Shown here one piece after another: positions 1 through 7,003 of a DNA stretch of 18,035 nt. The stretch's first letter is position 1, and each line of letters opens with the position of its first letter. Under the pieces are notes generated by a model. The model made no database searches and had not been told where the DNA came from. It worked only from the letters and a program-made list of their open reading frames with translations. Source of the stretch: CAZYMF01 sp964648215 (GTDB lineage: Bacteria; Desulfobacterota; Binatia; HRBIN30; JACQVA1); assembly GCA_964648215.1 (NCBI GenBank), contig CAZYMF010000093.1:1-18035 (forward strand), read 5' to 3'. The translations under genes were made by a program, and so were the position numbers.

Positions 1-854
1 CCCGACGCGTTGCCGTTGATGTTCACGTCGTCCTGCGTGAGGTAGGTGATCTGCGGACTGCTGACGGTGCCGAGCTGATCCCCGCCGTTGACGCTACCGG
101 AGTTCCAGTTCACGTGCGGCCGCGCCAACAGGTCGGCCAGCAGCTGGTTCAGGTCGCTGGTGCTGGGGCCGCCGGTGGTCATGACGCTCGGCGTGAGCGG
201 GCTCAGGCTGAACCCGAGGCCCTGGACGTTGTCCTTCTGGCTGTCATTGAGCGCACGCACGACGTCGTCGGTCGCCCCGGAGTTGCGGGTCGAGATCCCC
301 GGTCGCGCGTCGCCACCGCCGGTGGTCCCGCCGAAGAGATCGTGGTCGTTCCCGTCGACCAGGAAGGCATTGCCGCTGAACTGGCCGTGGACGTTGTCCG
401 AAGCCAGGTAGACGGCGCCGGGGCTGCCGGCCCCGCTGGCCTTGCGCAGGCCGACGGCGACGACTCGGCGCGAGCGGCTGTGGCCAGTACCGGTGCTGGT
501 CAGGGTCCACGTTCCCCCGGCTCCCAGCACCGGAGTCAACACCGAGTACTGCAGCGCCGACAAGCCGGGCATCGCCTTGGGGTTGCTTCCGTACACACTG
601 CTCCAGCGATCGACGATGTCGTGCTGGAAGTCGATGACGCCGACGCGGTTGATCCGGTTGAGGGCATCTTGCACGCCCGCTTCGGCGACGAACAACGCCT
701 GGTGACCGGTGTGGTCGCTGTTGGTGGCCTTGAGATCGAGCGAGCTCAACAACAGCGCGCCGGCTCCCAACGTCGTGAAGACGAGCAGGACGAGGAGGGT
801 CATCATCATCGCGGCGCCGGTCTCCCCCGAGCGCCGGCAGTCGGAGAGGGTCAT
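1..854 (-). CDS. PilX-like type IV pilus minor pilin/assembly protein (C-terminus cut by window edge)
   Basis: This reading frame runs from ATG at 854 to the left edge with no stop, giving 284 codons; the C-terminus lies outside the window. Near the N-terminus is SGETGAAMMMTLLVLLVF, a short basic/polar stretch followed by one hydrophobic helix (about residues 15-38). The segment QALFVAEAGVQDAL follows, a pattern typical of PilX N-terminal domains and of GspK-like minor pseudopilins. The usual Glu at +5 after the processing Gly is not evident, as is common in PilX/GspK. The rest is Gly/Ser/Asn-rich and fits a secreted pilin head. The start codon overlaps the PilW-like stop as ATGA (851-854), indicating translational coupling. 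By family, PilX sits in the priming complex at the pilus tip. The operon context supports this, but the sequence is divergent and the assignment rests on N-terminal architecture and position. Confidence 0.75.
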   Translation of the reverse strand, partial: MTLSDCRRSGETGAAMMMTLLVLLVFTTLGAGALLLSSLDLKATNSDHTGHQALFVAEAGVQDALNRINRVGVIDFQHDIVDRWSSVYGSNPKAMPGLSALQYSVLTPVLGAGGTWTLTSTGTGHSRSRRVVAVGLRKASGAGSPGAVYLASDNVHGQFSGNAFLVDGNDHDLFGGTTGGGDARPGISTRNSGATDDVVRALNDSQKDNVQGLGFSLSPLTPSVMTTGGPSTSDLNQLLADLLARPHVNWNSGSVNGGDQLGTVSSPQITYLTQDDVNINGNAS

Positions 855-1489
855 GGGCACACCGTGTTTCCGTTCATGAAGCGGTTCCGCAGATCGATGT
901 TCGTGCTGTAGGTGCTGGTCAACATCAGCGGGCTGGCCGGGTCGACGCCCTTTTGCGTCAAGCCCACGCGGATCTGGACACGGCGGACGGCGGCGCGCTG
1001 GCTGGCCGTCAGCCTACCGCCGAGGCCGCCGGGAACGATCGCGCTCCCGTTGCCGCCATAGTAGAGCAAGGCGAAGTACGTGCCCGGCCCGCCGGAGGCG
1101 AGCACCGAGGCGGCGGCTCCGGCAACCGTGCGCGTCACCGCGCCGGTGTCGATCGTGTACTGGTAGGTGACCGACTCGCCAGCGTCGATGGCGCCGTTCC
1201 CGTTGCGATCGAACTGCACCTGCAGCAGCGACGCGCTGGCGGCCGCCAGCCCTTCGAAGGATTTGCTGCAGCGCGGATCCGCTCCGGCCTGGCGCAGCTC
1301 CCGGCCCATCAGGTCGAGCACCGCGCGCGCGCCCTGCTGGGTATCGAGCTGGGCCGTCTGCGCCTGTATGCTGAACATCTGGTAGCGGTAGAGGGAGAAC
1401 ATCGTCGCCAGCAGAGCGAGCGTCATCAGCGACGCCATGAGTACCTCGACGAGGCTCATGCCCCGCCGGTCGTGTCGCCATCGGTTCAT
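851..1489 (-). CDS. PilW-like type IV pilus minor pilin
   Basis: The product is 212 aa and belongs to the prepilins with an N-terminal class III signal. The leader MNRWRHDRRG ends in Gly10, followed by Met11 and Glu15 (+5) inside a hydrophobic helix (about 11-31), so a PilD-type peptidase should cut after Gly10. Next comes a helical segment with RAVLDLMGRELRQAGAD, the typical PilW stretch (about 55-71). A beta-rich head follows, with Cys74 and Cys211 possibly forming a disulfide. Residues 94-105 (DRNGNGAIDAGE) match the 12-residue EF-hand calcium loop. The chosen ATG at 1489 shares one base with the PilV-like stop (TGATG); an upstream in-frame alternative at 1513 would lengthen the leader unnecessarily. 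By family it acts with PilV, PilX and FimT-like subunits to prime pilus assembly. The PilW call is good; the exact name among minor pilins is less certain. Confidence 0.82.
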   Translation of the reverse strand: MNRWRHDRRGMSLVEVLMASLMTLALLATMFSLYRYQMFSIQAQTAQLDTQQGARAVLDLMGRELRQAGADPRCSKSFEGLAAASASLLQVQFDRNGNGAIDAGESVTYQYTIDTGAVTRTVAGAAASVLASGGPGTYFALLYYGGNGSAIVPGGLGGRLTASQRAAVRRVQIRVGLTQKGVDPASPLMLTSTYSTNIDLRNRFMNGNTVCP

Positions 1490-1923
1490 CACGTGCACGT
1501 CGATGACTGGCATACGAACGCGACCACGCGCATCGACCGCGCCACTTCCTCATGGAAGCTGACGGTCACCACCACCGTGGCCAGGCCCGGCGCGGGCGTG
1601 TCGCGGGTCACCGTCCATTGCCGCGTGTAGATTCCGCCCGCTTGCCCATAGCCGTTCAACGGGTTCGCGGCGTCGAAGTGGGTGCCCGCACTCAGGTCCG
1701 CCGGATTGGCGGCGGGGTCGAGCGCCCGCAGCTGCTCGACCTTGCCCTGAGCCAGGGCGGCGCCGCCCGACAGATCGCGGCTGATCCGGTTCGAGCGAAT
1801 CACCGACACGCTGTTGACCGCCAGGCCCGCGGCGATGATGCCGAACACCGCAACGGAGGCCAGAACCTCGACGACGGAGACGCCGCGGCTCCGCATACGC
1901 CCCGATACGATGGATCCCTTCAT
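1489..1923 (-). CDS. PilV-like type IV pilus minor pilin
   Basis: The product is 144 aa. The leader of 14 residues ends in RSRG, and the mature protein would begin VSVVEVLASVAVFG, with Glu19 at +5 and a hydrophobic helix to about residue 37. This is the prepilin N-methylation/cleavage motif. The segment ALAQGKVEQLRAL (about 56-68) after the helix is typical of PilV-type minor pilins, and the C-terminal CQSSTC could form a small disulfide loop. The ATG overlaps the fimT-like stop by four bases (ATGA, 1920-1923). By family it is a low-abundance pseudopilin of the pilus priming complex in the inner membrane and periplasm. It could instead be a GspI-like pseudopilin, but the neighbouring PilW- and PilX-like genes favour a type IV pilus. 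Confidence 0.8.
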   Translation of the reverse strand: MKGSIVSGRMRSRGVSVVEVLASVAVFGIIAAGLAVNSVSVIRSNRISRDLSGGAALAQGKVEQLRALDPAANPADLSAGTHFDAANPLNGYGQAGGIYTRQWTVTRDTPAPGLATVVVTVSFHEEVARSMRVVAFVCQSSTCT

Positions 1924-2351
1924 TGCACCGTCACCTTGCCCAGCTCGTTGACCAGAACCGAGCGGCTAATACTGCCCGCCGCCACCGTGAGCGTGGCCGG
2001 ATTGGGCATTACTCCGATGGCGCTGAAGGTCAGGGGCTCCGGCACGTTCGGGAAGTGCGCGCCACGCGGCAGGGCGATGGGCGCTCCGTCGTTCACGAAG
2101 CCGCCGCCCTGGTAGACCTGCACCTGATAGCTTCCCTCGTCGAACACCATGCGGCACGACGAAGACTGCCCAACCGCCAGCGCCCGCAGCCGCATCATGT
2201 CGCCGCCCACCTGGCTCGCCGCCCGGCTGAGCTGATACTGCTGATAGAGAGCGGGAAAGTACGGCACCGCCAACCCCGTCAGCACCAGCGACAGGGCGAT
2301 CGCGACCAGCAGCTCGACAAGCGAAAATCCTGTGCGGTTACGTGCGGTCAT
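1920..2351 (-). CDS. FimT/GspH-like minor pilin (prepilin N-terminal motif)
   Basis: The product is 143 aa from ATG at 2351. The leader MTARNRTG is followed by FSLVELLVAIAL, a textbook class III signal: cleavage after Gly8, Phe9 as +1, Glu13 as +5. The hydrophobic helix spans about 9-29. Downstream are VGGDMMRLRALAVGQ and a beta-rich region typical of the GspH/FimT domain. A TTG at 2372 in the same frame would add seven residues, but prepilin leaders are usually short and the ATG is preferred. I see no clear Shine-Dalgarno sequence before it. It is the first gene of the minor pilin operon. Members of this family act in pilus priming and some have been linked to DNA uptake; which applies here cannot be read from the sequence. 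Confidence 0.82.
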   Translation of the reverse strand: MTARNRTGFSLVELLVAIALSLVLTGLAVPYFPALYQQYQLSRAASQVGGDMMRLRALAVGQSSSCRMVFDEGSYQVQVYQGGGFVNDGAPIALPRGAHFPNVPEPLTFSAIGVMPNPATLTVAAGSISRSVLVNELGKVTVQ

Positions 2352-2374
2352 TGCACGGAGAAGACAGTGCAATG
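2349..2374 (-). promoter_or_regulatory. Hairpin spanning the fimT-like start codon
   Basis: CATTGCAC (2349-2356) and GTGCAATG (2367-2374) form a perfect 8-bp inverted repeat with a 10-base loop. On the minus strand the 3' arm contains the ATG of the fimT-like gene. If transcribed, the stem would sequester the start codon. It overlaps the sigma-54-like site, so on a message starting near 2357 only one arm would be present. Confidence 0.3.
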
Positions 2375-2383
2375 GTCACGCCA
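2368..2383 (-). promoter_or_regulatory. Candidate sigma-54 (-24/-12) promoter of the minor pilin operon
   Basis: Read on the minus strand the site is TGGCGTGACCATTGCA. It has the GG and GC doublets ten bases apart and a full TTGCA, and differs from the sigma-54 consensus TGGCACG-N4-TTGCW only at two positions (AC to GT). The predicted start of transcription near 2357 leaves a leader of only about six bases before the ATG at 2351, which is unusually short. Sigma-54 control is established for pilin genes in several bacteria. The match could be chance. Confidence 0.35.
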
Positions 2384-2580
2384 GCGACACGCACGGGCCA
2401 GCGGGCCGAAGGGATCACCTCGGGCGATATCCCTCGATGTTACCGATTTCGCGTTGTCGCTTGAATCGTCCACGGGTCGACATGCACCGTGACCGATGCC
2501 GTCCCGCCGCACCGGGAGGGCGGCCCGTTGCCGGTCTCGACCGGTCGTGTGGTGTGCCGTGATGCGTGTGGAGTGCGGTG

Positions 2581-2630
2581 CGGACGGGTGACCTGGTCCG
2601 GCCACCCGTGACGCGACCACCGAGGGTGGC
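2581..2630 (-). terminator. Inverted repeats just downstream of hpnJ, possible terminator
   Basis: GCCACCC (2601-2607) and GGGTGGC (2624-2630) form a perfect 7-bp inverted repeat directly after the hpnJ stop. A second smaller stem, CGGAC/GTCCG, lies at 2581-2600. No T-run follows on the minus strand, so this is not a classical intrinsic terminator. It may slow transcription or protect the 3' end. The rest of the 2384-2580 gap shows no gene. Confidence 0.3.
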
Positions 2631-4082
2631 TCAGGCGGTGCCGGCGCTGACGCCGTTGCCGCCGCTCTTGCGGTTGCGCATCGCGCCGAGGAATTGCCCG
2701 GCTTCGCTCAGCATGCGCTTGCGCTCGTCGGCGCTCTTCACCATCTTCTTCACCGCCTTGAAGATGTACTTCGGGCGGAAGTAATACTTCTTGTAGAAGC
2801 GCTCGACGGCGGCGAATATCTCGTCGCCGGAGATCTCCGGATAGCTCACGGTGCAGCGCTGGTAGCCCGCCTCGTCGTTGTAGATGTCTTGCACCAGGAA
2901 GCCCTGGTCCTTGACGTACTCGTAGAAATGCGTCCCCGGGTAGGGCGAGGCCAGCGACACCTGCAGCGTCTCCGGGTTCATCTCGCGGGCGAAGCGGATC
3001 GACTCCTCGATCGTCGCCCGCGTCTCGCCCGGCAGGCCGACGATGAACGTGCCGTGGATGAGGATGTCGAGGTCGTGGCAGTCCTTGGTGAAGCGCCGGG
3101 CACGCTCGGTGCTGACGCCCTTCTTGATGTTCTTGAGGATCTGATCGTTGCCCGACTCGTAGCCGACCACGAACAAGCGCAGGCCGCCCTCTTTCATCAC
3201 CTTGAGCGTCTCGCGGTCGACGTTGGCGCGCGAGTTGGTCGACCAGCACAGCCCGAGCGGCTTGAGCAGCTCGGCGATGCGGCGCGCGCGCGCCGGGTCG
3301 GCGGTGAAGGTGTCGTCGTCGAAGAAGATCTCCTTCATCTGCGGAAAGAGGCGCTTCATCTCCTTGACCTCTTCGTAGACGCTCTCCGGGCTGCGGGTGC
3401 GGTAGGAATGCCCGGTGGTCACCTGCGGCCACAGGCAGAAAGTGCAGCGCGCCGGGCAGCCGCGGCCGGTGTAGAGCGATACGTAGGGGTACTGGCAGTA
3501 GGGGCTGTTGTACTTGAGGTAGTCGAGGTCGCGTGCGTAGATCTGGGTCACGAACGGCAGCCGGTCCAGGTCGCCTCCGTCGAGCGGTAGCTGTTCCGGG
3601 TTGTGGCGGACCTTGCCGTCGACGCGGTAGCTGATGCCCGCGATCTGCGCCCAGTCCCGGCCTTCGGCGACGTCGCGCATCGAGTAATCGAACTCCTTGC
3701 GCCCGACCAGATCGATGGCCTCGGAGGCCTGCAGGGCGCCGTCCGGCTGGGCGGTGACGTGGCCGCCGACGAAGGCGATCAAACAATTGGCGTTCGCCTC
3801 CTTGATCATCTCGGCGGTGCGAACGTCGAGCTTGAAGGACGGCGTGCTGGTGTGCAGCACGACGAAGTCGTAGTCCTTGGCGATGGCGACCGTCTGCGCC
3901 TGGTTGATGTGCTCCGGTGGGGCGTCGAGCACCCGGCTGTTGGGGATCATACCCGCCGGGTAGCAGAGCCAGGTCGGGTACCAGAACGACCACACCTCGC
4001 GTGTCGCCTGGTAACGAGAACCCGCGCCGCCGTCGAAATCGTCGTACGACGGCGGGTTCAGAAACAGCGTCTTCATCGCCAT
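2631..4082 (-). CDS. hpnJ: HpnJ, hopanoid biosynthesis radical SAM protein
   Basis: The product is 483 aa, near the usual family length. The N-terminus (MKTLFLNPPS, then GGAGSRYQATREVWSFWYPT) is the characteristic HpnJ opening. Residues about 1-130 form the cobalamin-binding-like N-terminal domain. The radical SAM core follows, with the 4Fe-4S motif GRGCPARCTFC (Cys209, Cys213, Cys216) and IFFDDDTFTAD downstream. By published work on the family, HpnJ is needed to form the cyclitol ether head group of bacteriohopanetetrol from a glucosamine-linked precursor. The enzyme would be cytosolic with a membrane lipid substrate. ATG at 4082 was chosen because GAGG within GGGGAGAGG (4088-4096) lies five bases upstream; ATG at 4076 is a weaker alternative. 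No other hpn gene lies in the window, which is odd since HpnJ usually needs HpnG, H, I and K products. Divergent neighbour: an outer-membrane barrel gene. Confidence 0.9.
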   Translation of the reverse strand: MAMKTLFLNPPSYDDFDGGAGSRYQATREVWSFWYPTWLCYPAGMIPNSRVLDAPPEHINQAQTVAIAKDYDFVVLHTSTPSFKLDVRTAEMIKEANANCLIAFVGGHVTAQPDGALQASEAIDLVGRKEFDYSMRDVAEGRDWAQIAGISYRVDGKVRHNPEQLPLDGGDLDRLPFVTQIYARDLDYLKYNSPYCQYPYVSLYTGRGCPARCTFCLWPQVTTGHSYRTRSPESVYEEVKEMKRLFPQMKEIFFDDDTFTADPARARRIAELLKPLGLCWSTNSRANVDRETLKVMKEGGLRLFVVGYESGNDQILKNIKKGVSTERARRFTKDCHDLDILIHGTFIVGLPGETRATIEESIRFAREMNPETLQVSLASPYPGTHFYEYVKDQGFLVQDIYNDEAGYQRCTVSYPEISGDEIFAAVERFYKKYYFRPKYIFKAVKKMVKSADERKRMLSEAGQFLGAMRNRKSGGNGVSAGTA

Positions 4083-4106
4083 GCGTGCCTCTCCCCTTCA
4101 GACAGT

Positions 4107-4135
4107 AGGCCTGCCAGCGTATCGTTGGCCTGCCT
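4107..4135. promoter_or_regulatory. Imperfect dyad in the divergent hpnJ/barrel-protein intergenic region
   Basis: AGGC-ct-GCCAGCG-tat-CGTTGGC-ct-GCCT forms two nested arms around a centre at 4121, with one G-T pair and a symmetric 2x2 mismatch. It sits in the 136-bp gap between hpnJ (minus) and the Omp85-like gene (plus). Its position and symmetry fit a regulator-binding site for divergent promoters, or an RNA hairpin in the hpnJ leader. No specific regulator can be named. Confidence 0.35.
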
Positions 4136-4218
4136 CGAAAGCAAGACTCCTACGGTCCACGAAGGCTCACCGGGGCAGCTACCTTCCCTTGGCATGCTGC
4201 TTGTGATTTTGAACTCGC

Positions 4219-5451
4219 ATGCCTCTCACTTGCCGGCGGGCGGTGCCGGCAGCGGTGGCGCTGCTGGTCGCTCTCACTTCCGCCGCCCACGCTTTCATTC
4301 CGGTGGGCAAGAACGCCACCCTGGTACCCCTGCCCGAGATCATCACCGATCCCAACGAAGGGCAAACCTTCGGCGTCCTGGCCACCATCCTGGTGACCGA
4401 CGAGCAGAAGCAGATCAAACGCATCATCGCCCCCGACGTCCGCTACAACTCCATCACGGGCGTGTACCCCATGTTCCGCCTCTTCGAGTACCCGAGCGAT
4501 CGGGAAAGGATCCTGCTGCAAGCGGGCAAGGCGACCAAGACCGGCGAGTACTTCGAAGCCAGCTACGTCGGCGACGATCTCTTCGACGGCCTGCTCAACA
4601 TCCAGGCGCGGGCCTTCCACGAGAACGACCCGTTCGAGCGGTTCTATGGGTTCGGCAACGAGACCACGGGCGACACCGAAACCAACTACACCTCGGACAC
4701 CGGCATCCTCCTGGCCTCCGTGGCGATAAACCTGCCCTACTCTCTCCAGGTGGGCACACGGACGCGGCTGCGAGTCGTGCGCGTGCGCCAGGGTGGCGTC
4801 GACAGCGTGGACCAGCTGGTGAGCGACCCGCGTTTCGCCGACGTGCCCGGCCGCAGCGGCGCCACCGTCGTCGGCCAGCGCTTCGCCTTCGGCTACGACA
4901 CGCGGGACTCGCCCAACATGGCCACCGAGGGCAACCTGCTGGATGCCGGCGTCGAGATCGTCGACAGCGCGCTCGGCAGCTCGTCGTCGTACCTCCGATA
5001 CGACTTCGAGGGGCGGTCGTTCCTGCCTCTGCGCCGCGACAAGCGCTTGATTCTGGCGACGCAGGCCGTGCTCAACTACATGCAGGGTGGCGACCGGGCG
5101 CCGTTCTTCGAGCGCAACGCGTTGGGCGGCGTGCACAGCCTGCGCGGGTTTGGAAGCAACCGTTTCATCGACAACGACCGCTTCTTCATCCGCAGCGAGC
5201 TGCGCAGCAACGTGTGGGAGCCGACCTGGCTCACCGATCGGTTCAACGTCGTCGGCCACCTGGAAGCGGCTCCCTTCGTCGAGCTCGGCCGGGTGTTCGC
5301 CTCCTCGCGCACCTTCCCCCTCGAAGACCTGCACGCGGTCGGCGGCCTCGGTCTGCGCGCCGTCATCCCGCCGCAGCTGATCGCCTACGTCGATCTCGGC
5401 ACCAGCGGCGGCGCCCCGAGCGTGTTCACCGGGATCGACTATCCGTTCTGA
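4219..5451 (+). CDS. Omp85/BamA-type (surface antigen D15) outer-membrane beta-barrel protein without POTRA domains
   Basis: The product is 410 aa. Residues 1-25 are a signal peptide: basic MPLTCRR, a hydrophobic core, and an AHA cleavage site before Phe26. The mature protein shows repeated amphipathic beta strands. The segment HSLRGFGSNRFIDND contains the (V/L)RGF motif (308-311), the lock residue motif of the Omp85 superfamily barrel. The chain ends in YPF, a C-terminal aromatic residue recognised by the BAM machinery. There is no room for POTRA repeats between the signal peptide and the barrel, and the length is close to a bare 16-strand barrel. BamA- or TamA-like insertase function is therefore not implied; it may be a solitary barrel of the D15 family. 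The start codon lacks a clear Shine-Dalgarno sequence, but the signal peptide supports it. It converges with the oxidoreductase gene, with an 18-bp gap. Confidence 0.82.
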   Translation: MPLTCRRAVPAAVALLVALTSAAHAFIPVGKNATLVPLPEIITDPNEGQTFGVLATILVTDEQKQIKRIIAPDVRYNSITGVYPMFRLFEYPSDRERILLQAGKATKTGEYFEASYVGDDLFDGLLNIQARAFHENDPFERFYGFGNETTGDTETNYTSDTGILLASVAINLPYSLQVGTRTRLRVVRVRQGGVDSVDQLVSDPRFADVPGRSGATVVGQRFAFGYDTRDSPNMATEGNLLDAGVEIVDSALGSSSSYLRYDFEGRSFLPLRRDKRLILATQAVLNYMQGGDRAPFFERNALGGVHSLRGFGSNRFIDNDRFFIRSELRSNVWEPTWLTDRFNVVGHLEAAPFVELGRVFASSRTFPLEDLHAVGGLGLRAVIPPQLIAYVDLGTSGGAPSVFTGIDYPF

Positions 5452-5469
5452 CGCCGCGGTCGTGGCAGC

Positions 5470-6456
5470 TCACGGATCGCTCTTTTCCGCCGCCTCGAGC
5501 AACTCGACGACGCGGGCCGAGTACTCGCCGGCGCTGGGGGCGGGGGTGCCGGACTGCAGCGACTGCGCGAAGGCCTCGGCGGCCAGGGCGAGAGGCTCCT
5601 CGTCGCCACCGGGAATGATCTCGCTCGCCTCGAAGCGGGAAATCGGCACGACGTTGTCCGTCACCGTGGCCGGGTCGGCCACGGCGTAGTCGAAGAAGGT
5701 GAGCTTGCGTTGCCCGAAACGTCCCTCGAATTGCAGCATGCCCTGTGAGCCGACAGCGACGACGCTGGCCGCCTTCACCGGCGACAGCCAGCTCAAGTAG
5801 ACGTGCGCCGACACGCCATCGTCGAAGCGCACGGTGGCCACGGCCATGTCGGCGACGCCGCGTTGCAGGTAGGTGAACTGCTCGACGCGGATGGCGGCGA
5901 TCTCCTGCGGCGCCAGGTAGCGCAGGATGGCGAGATCGTGCGGCGCGGAGTTCCACCAGACGTTGGAATCGCGGCGGATGCGCCCCAGGCCGAGGCGCTC
6001 GAAGGAGAGGTGGTAGAGGCGGCCGAGGCGGCCGGCGCAGATCCACTCGCGGGCGCGCCGCACCAGCGGGTCGTAGAGGAAGGTCTCGTCGACGAACAGG
6101 GTGGTTTGCCGCTCGCGCGCCAGCGCCACCAGCTCCCGCGCCTCGCGCGCCCGCAGCGCCAGCGGCTTCTCCACCCAGCAGTGCTTGCCGGCGCGCAGGG
6201 CCAGGCGGGCCAGCTCGAAGTGGGTCGACGGCGGCGTCGCCACCGCCACCGCCATCACCTCCGGGTCGGCGCACAGCGCCGCCGCATCGGCGTGGAAGCG
6301 CAGCCCCGGCCCCGACGCCCGCCGCACCTCCTCCGCCCGCGCGGCGTTGCCGTCGCAAACGGCAGCCACGCGCAACCCCGGCGTGCGGCCGAACGTGCGC
6401 AGCAGCTTCTCCCCCCAGTAGCCGAGGCCGATTAACCCGATGGCAATCTCTCCCAT
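5470..6456 (-). CDS. Gfo/Idh/MocA family NAD(P)-dependent sugar oxidoreductase
   Basis: The product is 328 aa. The N-terminal Rossmann fold has GLGYWG (residues 10-15) after a beta strand. EKP (96-98) is the family signature that contributes the catalytic lysine. SNVWWNSAPHDLAIL (164-178) supplies the conserved His173/Asp174 of the sugar-binding side. The form of this last motif resembles oxidoreductases of polysaccharide clusters such as the WlbA/WbpB type, which oxidise C3 of UDP-sugars; that substrate is an inference. The frame is open upstream to 6699, but ATG at 6456 has GGGGAG (6462-6467) five bases before it and begins right at the dinucleotide fold, so it is the start. It is a single gene on the minus strand, not linked to the arn block because the DUF2855 gene on the other strand intervenes. 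It could pair functionally with the DegT aminotransferase to make a 3-amino sugar. Confidence 0.88.
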   Translation of the reverse strand: MGEIAIGLIGLGYWGEKLLRTFGRTPGLRVAAVCDGNAARAEEVRRASGPGLRFHADAAALCADPEVMAVAVATPPSTHFELARLALRAGKHCWVEKPLALRAREARELVALARERQTTLFVDETFLYDPLVRRAREWICAGRLGRLYHLSFERLGLGRIRRDSNVWWNSAPHDLAILRYLAPQEIAAIRVEQFTYLQRGVADMAVATVRFDDGVSAHVYLSWLSPVKAASVVAVGSQGMLQFEGRFGQRKLTFFDYAVADPATVTDNVVPISRFEASEIIPGGDEEPLALAAEAFAQSLQSGTPAPSAGEYSARVVELLEAAEKSDP

Positions 6457-6778
6457 GACGTCTCCCCAAAGTCCGGCCGTACCGCTCAAAGCCTTCGCGA
6501 CCGGGGTTGTCAACTGATCGAGCGTGGGAACGCCAGGCCGAACAGTGATGAGCGCCCCGCGTGAGCCGCGCTGACAGTTCGTCGTCTGACACCCATGATG
6601 CCTCCGCTTGTCGAGACGGCGAGACACAATGCATGCGGGATCGGGCCGCGAACGGATCCGGCTGTCGCGGACGGTATTGCTGGCGAGCCCAGCGCGCACT
6701 TACCACCTGCTACCTTGTGACGATGGGGAAACACGAGCGCAAGGGGGTCGGCCTTCTGCATTCTAGCCCGCCCCCAAC
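6457..6778. other. Gene-free stretch between divergent transcription units
   Basis: This 322-bp stretch lies upstream of the oxidoreductase gene. I see no credible gene, RNA or repeat beyond the oxidoreductase's ribosome-binding site; the reading frames on both strands look like random high-GC translations. It should hold the oxidoreductase promoter, but no clear -35/-10 pair stands out. Confidence 0.5.
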
Positions 6779-6960
6779 TTCCATGGCATACAGCTGCTCA
6801 TGGCGGTCGATGTCATCGGCGAGATCGTCGTCATCGAGTCCATCGCGGTGGGGAACCTCCATCCGTCGGCTACGGCAGCTTCGCCAGCGCTACGGCCCAG
6901 GGCGCTGGCGCAAGATGAAAGGGGTTGGGTTGGTCCGCCTGAAGAGCGGAGCGCGGCCGG
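6779..6960 (+). pseudogene. Probable frameshifted remnant of a small uncharacterised protein gene
   Basis: In one frame the sequence reads FHGIQLLMAVDVIGEIVVIESIAVG (6779-6856, given here as overlapping parts: FHGIQLLMAVDV and VIGEIVVIESIAVG). It continues coherently only in the next frame as TSIRRLRQLRQRYGPGR then WRKMKGVGLVRL (about 6858-6940). The two halves fit together as one small domain: a hydrophobic strand followed by a basic helix and a GRWRKMKG turn. That pattern recalls short uncharacterised proteins I have seen in environmental genomes, whose usual C-terminal half is missing here. A frame change near 6855 and loss of the end suggest a decayed gene. Family membership is from memory and not verified. 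Confidence 0.35.
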
Positions 6961-7003
6961 AGCGCGTCGACTCGGGAGCGTCGGACGTGATAGGCCTTCG
7001 GCC

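Noticed and set aside
2440..3993. A 517-codon minus-strand frame overlapping hpnJ.
   Set aside because: It is a shifted reading of hpnJ; the HpnJ frame carries the radical SAM cysteines and family N-terminus.
4189..4205. A sigma-54-like sequence (TTGGCATG, then TTGTG) before the barrel gene.
   Set aside because: The invariant GC doublet at -12 is GT here and the implied leader would be about three bases, so it is weaker than the pilin-operon site.
3603..5618. A 671-codon open frame on the plus strand across hpnJ and the barrel gene.
   Set aside because: It is antisense to hpnJ, then out of frame with the barrel gene, whose own frame has a signal peptide, the LRGF motif and a C-terminal Phe.
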